Origin: Chanos chanos
Taxonomy: Eukaryota; Chordata; Actinopteri; Gonorynchiformes; Chanidae
Direction of reading: 5' to 3'
NCBI RefSeq assembly: GCF_902362185.1
Contig: NC_044498.1
Location: 25,467,065 to 25,531,064 of the forward strand
Length of the DNA stretch: 64,000 nucleotides
Shown: positions 1 to 21,715 of the stretch, one piece after another
How positions within the stretch are numbered: the stretch's first letter is position 1
How the letters are laid out: each line of letters starts with the position of its first letter
The notes under the pieces: model-generated
Told to the model about the DNA's origin: nothing
Databases searched by the model: none
The model's input: the letters and a program-made list of their open reading frames with translations, nothing else
Made by a program: the position numbers and the translations under genes

Positions 1-1421
1 AAAAATTGAACCTGGGTGTACATTCTGAAACGGTTTCAGTGCCTATAGGTTTCTGAACTTGTAAAACTAAACCAGTCTGATGTGTTATCACATCAGATGA
101 TATTCCACTGCAGAAACATCCTGGCACTAGGACACTAGGGTTAGTGGCTGTCCTAGTCAGGAATACCCAGCCTTAGTTTGAGTCCACTCCGAGGTCACAG
201 AGGTCAAGTTCAAGACATGACCCAGACCAGACAGCATTGAATCTAGGACAACATGGAGTCTGGGAAGGGGTTAGTTGGTACAGGTCCAAGAAAAGACAGA
301 TAATTAATTTAAGACTAACTCATATGACCCAAGTAATTCAACACTAATCCATCTGAGGAATTAAGGCTACAGGTTGCATCGAGCAGATTTTCCCACCATT
401 AAAAAATTACACACCTGTGATGGACCACATGTGCTCATGGAAGTGTTATTCACGTGCTAATGGGATTGGGCATGTGATAACCACCACCCTGGTGAGAAAA
501 GCATTTCCATGACAAACTATGAACACCAGGCAGCTAGTTTCTGACGTTCTCCTGTGCTATGCATGGTAATAGCGTTTCTGTGGGCTTGTTGACCAGCTAG
601 CATCATTTATGTAACATTCAATAGCACTGAAATTGAACACAATTGTCTTTCTTCAGATAATAAACTAAAAACTCATAAGATTTATATGTGTGGACTTCAA
701 ATATTGAGTATTAGGTCATTTGATGTAACTTTAACTGTATGATTGTACTGAACTAAAACTACTGAAAACATATTTGCTGAGCAAGACTATCCTAACCCAA
801 CCTACACTGCATTTGGAAAGTCAAATGGGGCTAGCTAAGTATGACTGGAAAAATTATAAATTGCACAGGGCAAAACATTCACTGATGCATGTCATTGTCA
901 TAAGTGATATCAGGATCTTGATAAACTGTAACTAGTTGAATGAATATGTCAGTAAACACATTTCTAATCAGTAAATCAGTTTTTTGTATTTGGACTCTTG
1001 GCTGATGTAAATGACATTCTATAGCCTATGAAGTGGAGTCTACCAGATAACATTACTGAACAAAACCGGTGCCTTCGATCTGATCACTCACTATGGCCAA
1101 TGGACAATCATTGGTTATTTCTGGATGCATATGGCCCTATGACAACTAATGTTCATCTATGGGTAGAAATAGAGCAAAATAACAGGCCACAACAGATTAA
1201 CCTGCATTTAGGTTTTTTTTACTGGTCTGGGGAAACAAATCAGATTCCACTACTGTCTCAGACCATTTAGAAGATTGAACTCAAATGTTCCCAAGTCCCC
1301 GACAAGATCAAGACCATAATAATCTGGTCTCAAGACCAGGACTGGCCTTCAATAATACAACACTGGTTTGCAGCTATAATAGTTTGTAGCTCTTGCTCTC
1401 TCTCTCTCTCTCTCTCGCTCG

Positions 1422-1486
<65 letters not shown>

Positions 1487-1590
1487 GTTCTTATGGACGA
1501 AATGGACAGACTGGCATAACAGAAAAATAAACTTAGAGACCTTCTGGGGTGTAACCATGAACTTTCTCTCTCTCTCCCTCTCTGTCTCAG
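1..1590. other. aig1 intron sequence, no exon seen
   Basis: This stretch lies upstream of the first aig1 exon in the window. I looked for the preceding aig1 exon, which in the family carries hydrophobic segments ending just before the CWVH motif, and did not find it, so it lies outside the window. The only marked structure is a CT microsatellite near its 3' end. Short open frames here show no family resemblance. Confidence 0.6.
1391..1485. repeat. (CT)n microsatellite
   Basis: Almost pure CT dinucleotides, broken by a few CG and CC steps, about 100 bp upstream of an aig1 exon. The long glutamate/arginine frame on the opposite strand is simply the repeat translated. Confidence 0.95.
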
Positions 1591-1855
1591 GATGTGTTGG
1601 GTGCACAACATGACTGGAGTGTGGGTTTATCCTCTGTTGGAGCATATTGGCCCCATGGCCAGGGTAGCCTTCTTCTCCTGTCTGACCGTGCTCGTCAGTA
1701 TTTACTACATTGTAGGAGAGATTCTCAACAATTACATCTGGGATTCCTCAAAGTGTAAGCCTGCGTTATGTATTTCTGTGTGTGCTTGTGTTGTATGAGG
1801 CATTCATCTCTGTGTCTCCTGTTCCAGCCTTACACGAGAACACTCACACATACAA

Positions 1856-1892
<37 letters not shown>

Positions 1893-2130
1893 TGAGTGCT
1901 TGTGTGTGTGTGTGTGTCTGTGTGTGTGTCTGTGTCTGTGTGTCTTTGTAAACATGGTTGTGTGCATGTTTGTAAGCGTGTGTGTGTGTGTGCGTGTGTG
2001 CATGCCTTTGAGTTTCTAAGCGCACGCGCGTGCGCATGCATGTTTGTAAGCCTGTGTGTGTGCGTGCATGTGTGCCTGTGTCTGTGTCTGTGTGTCTTTG
2101 TAAGCATGGTTGTGTGCATGTGTGTATGCC

Positions 2131-2164
<34 letters not shown>

Positions 2165-4801
2165 CATGTTTGTAAGCCTGCGTGTATGTGTGAGTGTGTG
2201 TGGGTGGCTATTAATGTGCCTTTGGCAGTGTGTAGCAGATGGGAACCAGACTCGTCAGTTCTCTCTCAGTTTTGACCATTGCTCCTCTTTACACATCCTA
2301 TCTGCTTCACTTTTTACACATCCTATCTGCTTCACTCTTTACACATCCTATCTGCTTCACTTTTTACACACCCTATCTGCTTCACTCTTTACACGTCCTA
2401 TCTGCTTCACTCTTTACACGTCTTATCTGCTTCACTCTTTACACATCCTATCTGCTTCACTCTTTACACGTCCTATCTGCTTCACTCTTTACACGTCCTA
2501 TCTGCTTCACTCTTTACACGTCCTATCCGCTTCACTCTTTACACGTCCTATCCACTTCACTCTTTACATATCCTATCTGCTTCAATCTGTACACATCCTA
2601 TCCGCTTCACTCTTTACACGTCTTATCTGCTTCACTCTTTACACATCCTATCCGCTTCACTCTCTACAAGTCCTATCCACTTCGCTCTGTACACGTCCTA
2701 TCCGCTTCTTTACACGTCCTATCCACTTCGCTCTGTACACGTCCTATCCGCTTCACTCTCTACAAGTCCTATCCACTTCGCTCTGTACACGTCCTATCCG
2801 CTTCTTTACACGTCCTATCCACTTCGCTCTGTACACGTCCTATCCGCTTCACTCTCTACAAGTCCTATCCACTTCGCTCTGTACACGTCCTATCCGCTTC
2901 TTTACACGTCCTATCCACTTCGCTCTGTACACGTCCTATCCGCTTCACTCTTTACACGTCCTATCCGCTTCACTCTTTACACGTCCTATCTGCTTCACTC
3001 TTTACACGTCTTATCTGCTTCACTCTTTACACGTCTTATCTGCTTCACTCTTTACACATTCTATCCGCTTCACTCTTTACACGTCTTATCTGCTTCACTC
3101 TTTACACATCCTATCCACTTCACTCTTTACACGTCTTATCTGCTTCACTCTTTACACGTCCTATCTGCTTCACTCTTTACACGTCCTATCCACTTCACTC
3201 TTTACACGTCCTATCCGCTTCACTCTTTACACATCCTATCTGCTTCACTCTTTACACATCCTATCTGCTTCACTCTTTACACGTCCTATCTGCTTCACTC
3301 TTTACACGTCCTATCTGCTTCACTCTTTACACGTCCTATCCGCTTCACTCTTTACACGTCCTATCCACTTCACTCTTTACACATCCTATCCACTTCACTC
3401 TTTACACGTCTTATCTGCTTCACTCTTTACACGTCCTATCTGCTTCACTCTTTACACGTCCTATCCACTTCACTCTTTACACGTCCTATCCGCTTCACTC
3501 TTTACACATCCTATCTGCTTCACTCTTTACACGTCCTATCTGCTTCACTCTTTACACGTCCTATCTGCTTCACTCTTTACACGTCCTATCCGCTTCACTC
3601 TTTACACGTCCTATCCACTTCACTCTTTACATATCCTATCTGCTTCAATCTGTACACATCCTATCCGCTTCACTCTTTACACGTCTTATCTGCTTCACTC
3701 TTTACACATCCTATCCGCTTCACTCTCTACAAGTCCTATCCACTTCGCTCTGTACACGTCCTATCCGCTTCTTTACACGTCCTATCCACTTCGCTCTGTA
3801 CACGTCCTATCCGCTTCACTCTCTACAAGTCCTATCCACTTCGCTCTGTACACGTCCTATCCGCTTCTTTACACGTCCTATCCACTTCGCTCTGTACACG
3901 TCCTATCCGCTTCACTCTCTACAAGTCCTATCCACTTCGCTCTGTACACGTCCTATCCGCTTCTTTACACGTCCTATCCACTTCGCTCTGTACACGTCCT
4001 ATCCGCTTCTTTACACGTCCTATCCACTTCGCTCTGTACACGTCCTATCCGCTTCACTCTCTACAAGTCCTATCCACTTCGCTCTGTACACGTCCTATCC
4101 GCTTCTTTACACGTCCTATCCACTTCGCTCTGTACACGTCCTATCCGCTTCACTCTTTACACGTCCTATCCGCTTCACTCTTTACACGTCCTATCTGCTT
4201 CACTCTTTACACGTCTTATCTGCTTCACTCTTTACACGTCTTATCTGCTTCACTCTTTACACATTCTATCCGCTTCACTCTTTACACGTCTTATCTGCTT
4301 CACTCTTTACACATCCTATCCACTTCACTCTTTACACGTCTTATCTGTTTCACTCTTTACACGTCCTATCTGCTTCACTCTTTACACGTCCTATCCACTT
4401 CACTCTTTACACGTCCTATCCGCTTCACTCTTTACACATCCTATCTGCTTCACTCTTTACACATCCTATCTGCTTCACTCTTTACACATCCTATCTGCTT
4501 CACTCTTTACACGTCCTATCCGCTTCACTCTTTACATGTCCTAAATGTCTCACTCTGATCCTGAAAACCATTCAGCACCTCCTCTGCCACAGTCAAGCTC
4601 CTCCTCTTACTGCTGCCAGGGTGACCTGTTGAAGCACTGGTTTTTGCTTTTTTTAGAAGTCTTTCATTTTCACAATAACGTAATCTTTCATTACAAGGAA
4701 AAGAAAAACAGAACAAAGGAGTGGATATATTGCCATGGATTAAACCTTTCTTTTCTCTTTCTCCAGGTGTGCTGGACTCAGACAAAGATAAAACGGACTG
4801 A
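1591..4801 (+). CDS. aig1: Androgen-induced 1 (AIG1), last two coding exons, 5' partial
   Basis: AIG1 is a multi-pass membrane protein of the FAR-17a/AIG1 family. It hydrolyses fatty-acid esters of hydroxy fatty acids. Exons seen: 1591-1754 (after tctctgtctcag, donor GTAAGC at 1755) and 4767-4801 (after ctttctccag, stop TGA 4799-4801). The first encodes MCWVHNMTGVWVYPLLEH, then a hydrophobic segment and EILNNYIWDSSK. This matches the family's C-terminal region, where human AIG1 has [20 protein letters not shown] and LNNYIWD. The last exon adds a short charged tail ending SDKDKTD. The catalytic Thr and His of the family lie in upstream exons outside the window. The intron between the exons, 3.0 kb, holds a TG tract and a large minisatellite. 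Its place next to adat2 and pex3 matches human 6q24. The paralogue ADTRP is the alternative; gene order favours aig1. Confidence 0.88.
1838..2190. repeat. Compound (CA)n/(TG)n microsatellite
   Basis: A CA run (about 1856-1888) is followed by some 300 bp of imperfect TG with interspersed GCATG steps. The CA and TG arms are complementary, so the tract could fold back on itself. It lies in the last aig1 intron. Open frames across it are Cys/Val/His low-complexity and not genes. Confidence 0.92.
2279..4557 (+). repeat. 25-bp minisatellite, about 90 units, with higher-order structure
   Basis: Tandem units of about 25 bp have the form tttacacgtcctatctgctt followed by cactc. Point variants recur: cgtcc/catcc/cgtct, tctgc/tccgc/tccac, cactc/cgctc, and tttac/tgtac/ctaca. 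A 21-bp variant that lacks the actc step recurs in fixed order with 25-bp units, making a 96-bp higher-order repeat (25+25+21+25) at about 2650-2950 and again at about 3715-4130. A larger duplication is visible: the rare variant 'acatatcc' at about 2566 recurs 1063 bp later, and 'acattctatcc' at 3056 recurs 1205 bp later. All three forward frames stay open for 750-880 codons because no unit variant contains TAA, TAG or TGA. It sits wholly inside an aig1 intron. Confidence 0.95.
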
Positions 4802-5790
4802 GAAACTGCATGGAGGAGAAGTTGTGACTGTCTGAAGGCGATACTCACCCAAACACTCCTGTCTTCACGCCAGACTTTTTATGACAAGCCCAAATTCAGG
4901 AATACAGAGCTATAATCCCATCCAATAAGGTTACTGCCCACGTTAGACCGACGTTTTAAAGACATCATTTCCATATTCTTCCTCTCTTCCTTTTTTTTGG
5001 CGGGGAAGGATCATATCCCAGCTGTTGTCTGTTTCCAGCTGACTCCTCTGGTCTGAAATCTGACCAAAGCACAGAGCGGATGAACATCATTCTAGATGAG
5101 ACTAACCTGAGACTTAATGTGGGTTATGGTGTTTAAGCATACCTCAAATGTAATCACTATCACTGCATTCTCATGTCAAAGACTAGGACACATCTTCTCC
5201 TATTATTTACTCTGTATGTCTGTGTATCTATAATTACTGTACTTTATTCAGGGGACTCTGGTGACACTCAACTTTATGACCTGCACTTGAACATTATAAT
5301 CATATATATCTCATCAGCCGAACGCGTGTGACTTGTGATGGCTGATGGAGTTCTGGCATTGCCTTTTGTTATGTATGTAGCGTTTTTCCATGTATTCCTA
5401 CAGCTCTCGAATGAAGGGAGTGTTTGAATTGACTGGAGTCTTATTTGAGATATAGATAATGTGGAAAGACTGCTGCCAAACAGCCTTATTCAGTCTTGAG
5501 TGCTGTTCTGTGAAGCCGTTTTAAAACTATGGATGTTACCGTCAACAGTCTCCTGGTCTCACTTCGTCTTTTACCGATGAGCTGCTGAGGACAGCAGAAT
5601 AATGATATTCACTGTGCTAAGCTACTGAAGACAGCAGAATAATGATATTCACTGTGCTTTGAGAGCTGCTGTCTTGCTATGTGTTTTATTTAAGAAGAGA
5701 GAGAAGCAGGAGAAAGGGTACTTGGCTTTTGATTGCTGAGATCTGACTTTGCAACCTTCCAATAAAAGGTGTGAATTTATTCAAAGAAAG
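4802..5790 (+). other. aig1: aig1 3' UTR with poly(A) signal
   Basis: Sequence from the aig1 stop to a canonical AATAAA at 5761-5766 is taken as the 3' UTR. It contains a perfect 29-bp direct repeat (gacagcagaataatgatatt...) at 5590 and 5630, a 40-bp tandem step. The UTR end is inferred from the signal only. Confidence 0.6.
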
Positions 5791-8700
5791 TAAAATGTGC
5801 TGTGAGTGAAAATGAATGTGTGAGAATCTCAATACAGCCCTGCTCTTCACACGTGCATGCGTGCACGCAAACATACACGCACACGTGCACACACACACAC
5901 AAAAGTCACAACTGCCTGGAGAACAGCAAGCCAGCCACTCAATTACAAAGAAAAATAACCGCACTTTATGATTTAATGTTTATCCTATATTTTCTCTGGC
6001 TCTCTTACTTTTGCTTTTTCAGACTTAGGCATCACCCAAACATAACAGAGTAGGACATTGTCCTAATGAGAAACACACACGTTCTGGACCAGAGGAGAAG
6101 TCAGTTCTCCACCAAAATAACAATCCACTTCACTACAGGCCCAAATAACCATGCCTCTCAAACACTCTACACATATAAATCACAGTCCCTCAGTGTCTGA
6201 GTCCCTGGCCAGTATGCCTCTTCACACACTGGTTAGGTGATGTGTAAAAAGAATGACTAAGAAGAGTAAATCTGAGCTTTCAACTGAGAATTAAAAAGTC
6301 AAGAATTCAAATTCGAATTAATACCGCTACACCTTTATAGAATAGAACAGAAGTGATCTCATATTATGTAAATTACTTGACCCTTGTGTCTAATACATAT
6401 GAGAGAGAGGAACGGTGTCACTAAGCCATTACCACACTGTTTCAGAGATGACAGCATGAACCATCGTATTAACACATTTTATATTCCAAACGAAAATGCT
6501 AACCAGCCCCCACTCTCCAAAATAACCTAAAAAAGACATATCACTCCAGTTGTAGCTGTCAACTCAGTAACCCATGTTAAGGGAGCATCATCTCGGTGTC
6601 ATACTGTTAATATAGTCCTTTGATATGACACTCCAATAAATGTACTTGACAACACTCGTTTTTTTTTATTCTGATTTTCAACCGACCAGCAGTTTCATAA
6701 GCTGTTTGTGTGTGTTCCTATGCAGGCAGAGACAGTGTGTTAATCACGTGGATGTGTGTCTCTTCTGCAGGTTTGTTCTCTCTCTCTCTCACCTCATCAT
6801 CTTCTCATTAGCACTGTCGCTTCCCCATGCAGACGTGACAAACTGAACTCCAGCTGAAGGATTCTTGTGCATATATTAGCATACTAATTTTGTGAGCAAA
6901 GTGTTCAGAGTTCCAAAAGAGTGGAATGCTTAAATAAGTTCACTGACAAAAACCAAAGGTTGGAATTTGAACCAAATCCAGAGAATCCTCAGTTACAGAA
7001 GGTGATTTTTACAGAATGCTGTTTTTATTTATCCCCTGTGGATAATGTGAGTCACAGAACTTTCTGGACAGGTGGCTCAAATTTAGTTCTGTCTATTGTG
7101 GAGTTCACAGTGTAGCACTGAGAACATGAGTGAAAGAAATTTCACAAGAGCACACATCCTTCTCCTGTAAACAAGCAGTTCATCTTAAATACAAATCTTT
7201 GTGCACATCCATAGATATTCTAAGAATACTCATAAACAAAAATAAATAAACAAACATTTACCATGTCATCTACCTACATCCACAGCCAATCCCTGCAAGC
7301 TGCATCTGTTTAGTTAGCTCCCCTGTCTAGTTCAGAACGCTGTATTAGGTGTATCTGGGTTGTGAGGCGTAGGCAGAATTCAGAGTCTACGTGCATGACA
7401 GCAAGGACTGATGTGTGACTGGTGAACCACAGAACATATGACTGATACACGTAATTTCAGATAAAGCATTTGTAAGAATAAGCGTGAGGTCGTAAAGGCT
7501 GTTTTGTCTGCAGGGTATGTGATATGTGTGCCTGCAGTATGCAGCACATGTGCAGAGCAGCGTCTGGCCCAGAGCAGAGACAGCGTGGGCGGATTTCGGG
7601 ATGCTTTATGATGTCACGTCGCACTCTTTTCTCTGAGACTCACTTCAGGGCACAATACCTGTAAACTGCACAACCGGACGCATGGAGCCCTAGCTGCCAT
7701 TGCTTTCAGTGCTCAGATCATAAGAATGTACACAACCTTAGCACATTATTATCTCATTCATCCCATTGTCCTTGTTGGCACAGCGCGCTTTCTGAAAAAC
7801 AAGCAGCTGCCATAGTGCAATGCTCCATCATTCAACACTTGACAATATACCACCAGTTTTCTCTTTCTGCAAAGCAAAACAGCAATAATGCAGCACTCAC
7901 CAAATTACTCTTTTTTTATTATCACTGATTTTAGTAGAACAAGCAGTGCCTGCCCTTTTAAACACACTGCTTTGCTTTTTTTTTCCATTTATTTTTTTAA
8001 CAAAAGTGTTTAACACTTCTCTCACACGGCACTGCAGAAATATTACACCTTTATATGTGCAGGGTTTACACCCTTTCCTACTTTTAATTATACAAAAACT
8101 CATGAGGTCTATGGATTAGACTTATCACTGAAGGCAACCAGTGGTGTTCAGAGACACATGATGTATGTAAACAGATGTCTGATACAGGCTTTAAAAAAAA
8201 AAAGGTGTTCACCGTGTTCCTGGAGGAAGGGAAGTTTGGGGAAGTTTTAGTTCTTACACAAGGGTCTTGATAGTGAAAGTGTTTGCAGTGAGCACACAAC
8301 AGTAATTCAAAAATGAAGCCATCAAACACATTTTCATTGCCTGTGAATGGGGAACCTCCCTCTGGATCTGGCCCTGTGCACCTGCTCGGCGAGAGAACAG
8401 CAGAGCACGATGACAGAACGTTCTGGAACACAGGCTGGGGTTATATGAGGACATGGTGGAAAGGGAGGGAGAAGGCTGGAGGAGGACCCAGGTTTTAATG
8501 CAGAACAGGCCTGCCCTGCGTCCAACTGCACCCTCACACAGCTAATGAAGAGAGGCTCAGTGGCTAGCATCCCAGCCACATAGGAAAGCCACAGCCGAGG
8601 GAGAGGTTTGGGGAAACATCGGTTTACAAGCACTGCATAGCAACATTTGATGTAGCATGACCTATGTAAATTTTCTATACACCCCGTAAAATTCCAGTGA

Positions 8701-8946
8701 AAGCAGAGCAAAAGATGATTCTGTGGATTATGATGAGTTGATGGTGTCAAAACCATCATAGCGCAATACGTTGGTATAAAATTTGAGAACCTCGTAAACC
8801 AAACAGCCAACCAACTAAATACAGAAAGTAAAAATGGTTGGTTGTTTCTCCGTAAGGTTCAAAGGAGTTATTGTTCTTCAGGCCCTACGTTGGCTGAGTG
8901 GACTCATAGCTGAATCTCTAGAGCCCTCTGATGGACTGATGAAGTA
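5791..8946. other. aig1-adat2 intergenic region and adat2 3' UTR
   Basis: This lies between convergent aig1 (+) and adat2 (-). A CA tract lies at about 5850-5903. The right part must include the adat2 3' UTR. Possible minus-strand AATAAA signals (TTTATT on +) lie near 7914 and 7986, which would make a UTR of about 1 kb. A 158-codon minus frame at 8334-8810 falls in this presumed UTR and shows no recognisable domain. No other gene is evident. Confidence 0.5.
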
Positions 8947-10574
<1,628 letters not shown>

Positions 10575-10932
10575 ACTGCGTGATTGTAACGTGAACGTGC
10601 TACCACACGTGTCAAATTGGTGAATACAACAGAAACATATGACTGTACGAGGACAAATGAATAAACGTTCATAAAAAGAGCATCAGTAACTGGTCTTAAG
10701 TGCAGTGAGCGCGGATCCCATTTCGAATGTTGCAGGGGAAGATTTTGTGGAGGGACCGACAAGACATTTGTAATGATCACTGCACTGTCGATCAATCCAA
10801 TCGAAATCTAGGTTACTCTCAGTGCGTGGGACTTTCAGCACGGAAGAAGTTCATGTCGTGTTGATCGCTAACTGCCAAGGCTGCAGTTCACTGACTGGCA
10901 GTACTCTTTAACTAGTTGTTCCGTTTTATAAT
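10575..10932. promoter_or_regulatory. adat2/pex3 bidirectional promoter region
   Basis: Only 358 bp separate the adat2 start codon (minus, 10574) and the pex3 start codon (plus, 10933). Both 5' UTRs and both core promoters must lie here or in upstream 5' exons. I see no strong TATA box in either direction. CpG steps are more frequent than in nearby introns, as expected for a housekeeping divergent promoter. Human ADAT2 and PEX3 have the same head-to-head layout. Confidence 0.7.
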
Positions 10933-18465
<7,533 letters not shown>

Positions 18466-19525
18466 AGGTCTGGACTGAGAATGTGAGGTTTAATTGAAGG
18501 GTTAGACCTCCTCTTCAGCGTGGCCCAACAGCGTCATTCCTCACACACATGAACCCCTGGGAAAGTCCAGTCCCTGTTTCAGACGCACCCCGTACCCCTC
18601 CCAAACACCCCAGGAACAAAACCTCACCCCGGAACAATCAAGAAGAATCTTTTTTTTTTTCTCCCAAGATTTTGTGGAGAGGAGTGTGCAGTCTGGACTT
18701 GGGCTGTCCTTGGCGAGGGAGTTGGGCGGTTTTGCGGTACAGTGTCAAAACTTGGTAGCTCCTCTGTGTTAGGAAGTAGGTGGGGAAAGGGAGACATGCT
18801 TTTTCCCTGCCAGTCTGTGAATCAATAATGTTACCAACTGGACCGTCTCTGAGTCTCGTGTCCGCACTGTCCTATCAGGTATGGAACTGGATCTCTCTCC
18901 CCTGCTCACGTTTAATAGGACAAGTCTCTCTCCTCTCAGATACAGGGAGTGAGTGTAGTAATAATTCATCTGTTTGTACTGAATCCGTTTACACCGCATC
19001 ACCGTTTTTTGAGACCAGAGGCAATCTGAAACTCTAAAGAAATCCAAAAACGTCAACCTGGACTCTGTTAGAAATGTTCTTGTGGACCTGAGCACTACAG
19101 TTTGTCTGTGATACTGTACCTTAGAGCTGCTTGTGGGGTTGTGACCCTGTGGAGTCACCACTCAGCTACTGCCCGCACTGGACTGGCTTAAAAACAAACA
19201 AACAAAAACAGCCTGATGCCTCACAGCTCCACAAAAGTACTGGGTTCCCACATTTGATCTTAACAGTGTTTTCATATTTTTATGGAACTCACAGTCTCAG
19301 TGATCAGTTTTTGTCTCTGAATTGAGTGTTGGGACGAGGCAGGCGAGGATTTTAACTGTCAAATTCGGCTGGCCAGCTTTGCGCTCACCTCCCTCCTGTT
19401 TGAGGCACTGTAACTAGTTCAAGGAGATTGTGTTCATTTTGTAAAATGACTCATGAATGTCATTATACACAAAAATGGAAGTTGTATTACCTCTGAAGAT
19501 TCCAATAAAATAATTTAATTTAATG
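18466..19525 (+). other. pex3: pex3 3' UTR with poly(A) signal
   Basis: Runs from the pex3 stop to AATAAA at 19504-19509. The end is inferred from the signal; no other gene is seen in it. Confidence 0.6.
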
Positions 19526-21392
19526 TTGTGTATTTCAGTGTGATGGGTCTAATGAGCCATACACCACAGGAGTAACACATGATTTTCGAGGTCTCCTGTA
19601 GGGGGCAGCATGCCACTACATTACTCTTCTGTTAGTCACTGTTTCTGAGTGTCTTTCTCTGTCATATTGAGACCAGAGGAAGAAATAAGTTCATAGAGCA
19701 GTGTTCGGTCGGCAGTCTTTCGTTGACAACAGTCACAACAGGCCAGCATATGACTCTAACTCAGGATGTGCAAGATCTCACAAGACACTACCTGCTGCCA
19801 GGAGTTTGTTAGCCAAACAAACATTTCTCCATTTAACTGAGAATGCCAAGTCACATGGCTGGCTGGGGACCTTCTGACTGAGGGTTTGTATGTGGTTATC
19901 AGTGTCAGAATGAATCCAGAGTCTTTTAAAATGGATTGTATGGCTCTTATTGCAGTTGAGTCAGTACTGTGAAAAAGATTTTCACACAAACCCTAGTCTT
20001 GAAACTACCTGAGACACAGGCTGCTGTGTGGAGTCCTCTGAGTTCACAACATGTTTATTTTCGCACTTACAAAGAGTGAATACCCTGCCTTTCTCTAATT
20101 CCAAAATCTCTAATTTCACAGTTCTGAATATTAAATTATATATACATATAGGGGAAGAGAGAGAGTGAGAGTTTAACATTTTAATATTAGAATAAACTAT
20201 AACCAGTAATTAAAATAACTATAATTTAATTACTAATATCTAAATATGAATTAGTCATACTGTGTTTCTGTTAAGGCTGTATGAGTTTTAGATCATAGGT
20301 TTGTAGCTAACAGCTCAGGGCCAGCTATCTCTGAGATCAGCACAGTGTATGCCTTCATTATAAAACTGATACCAATACTTACAGATTGTATATAGTATTT
20401 CATATCACATAATAATGTCAGAAAATATGTTGAAAAATATATATTTAGATACAACACCTCTGTAGCACAATTTTCTGAATACAGCACAGGTAAATATTTT
20501 AACATTAAGAATTGTTAACACATTTACAAAAACAAAAGGGTAAGTGATATAAGATAGCTCACTGCTGATGTATATGCATCTTTCTCAGATGTGTTAAGTT
20601 ATATGAATTACAATTCTCAAACGTGTTAAACATTCTATGTGAATAGTATTTCTCTTGTGTGAGGTGAAGCAGCATCAGCTGAAGATAGTAAATACCTGTT
20701 TAGAGTGAAGAGGGGGAAAAAGGGCAAATATTCTAACACCGGTTTATTTAGTGTACCGTCCATCCATAAGGATGTTATTGTAGTGTAGTCTTATACACCG
20801 TTTTATACGACTGATCAGCATCGTTGGCTACGTGGACTAGTCTGCAGAGAACTTTTCATTGCTCTTTGGTAAATGCTTCTTGCGTATCCTCTTTGATTTA
20901 AACCAGAGACGTCCGCACTGGATTGTATATGGATGTTACCAGAGACAAACCGGAGGCAACACAGATTGTGCTGTTAACATTTCCCTACTTCACCTCGCGA
21001 CCCTATCTTGTCCAGCGCGTCCAGTCCCTAGGCGACCAACTGTGGTTAATAACCCGGACGTTTTGTAATGTCATTGAACAGCTAAAGTCAACGTTATGAT
21101 TTATCTGGCATCATAGTCGACATTACGACGCTGGTAAACTGTCAGCAAACAAGGGCCTTCCCTCGACCAAAATGTCAAAAAAAAGTGCTACAATCGTAGT
21201 TAACTCAATAAAAGTCCGTTGACAAGATATTAAATGCTAATAAGGCCCGTATAACAGACTAAAACATCTCTGTGTTATCAGCGCACTGTACTGTAACAGT
21301 AGAAATGGGGTAAAAGTGGAGGAACAGAACAATACTTCTCTTAGCCCTTCGTTCTGGGTCATCGCTGCTATTTGGTCAGTTTCGGTGCAATA

Positions 21393-21715
21393 GTCACATG
21401 GTGGTTACGTAATGAGAAGAAAAGTCAATAGCATGTAAACTTATTTCAAGTGATACTAAAAGCAAGGAGCAGTTATCCTGTTACGCCTGAAACTGCACTG
21501 GTCATGATTAAGAGAGCACCGCTGACGTACTGTGTAAACAGCGATAATAGAGTCATTGTTGAACAAAGGTGCTTGGGTATGCCGAATCACCAAGAGGGTG
21601 TTTTCCTCCGAGCACGCTCAGAAACAATTTCACCTCTAGTCACATGACTCGCCCTCAGCCCTGTCTTTGTTTGTGTGTTATTTCTGCAAACGTGAAATTC
21701 CCCTCGTCACATGAC
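21393..21715. promoter_or_regulatory. Cluster of E-box (M-box type) and bZIP-like sites
   Basis: GTCACATG lies at 21393-21400, a perfect palindromic TTACGTAA at 21405-21412, and the 10-mer GTCACATGAC at 21639-21648 and 21706-21715, both continuing into TCG. GTCACATGAC contains the TCACATGA core bound by MITF/TFE/USF-type bHLH-ZIP factors. TTACGTAA is the NFIL3/PAR-bZIP consensus. Function is inferred from motifs only. Confidence 0.4.

Noticed and set aside
1028-1270. 80-codon plus ORF as an aig1 upstream exon
   Set aside because: It lacks the hydrophobic segments expected of AIG1 and has no splice-compatible link to the exon at 1591.
1768-2275. Cys/Val- and His/Thr-rich ORFs on both strands
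   Set aside because: Translation of a TG/CA microsatellite.
2279-4557. CRISPR-like array
   Set aside because: Units are directly abutting 21-25 bp copies with no unique spacers, and the DNA is vertebrate.
1896-4632. Three overlapping plus-strand ORFs of 759-882 codons
   Set aside because: They are translations of the 25-bp minisatellite inside an aig1 intron. All three frames are equally open, the peptide is a periodic low-complexity string, and no domain or start context supports a gene.
8334-8810. 158-codon minus ORF downstream of adat2
   Set aside because: Lies in the presumed adat2 3' UTR, composition is not domain-like, and no homology is recognised.
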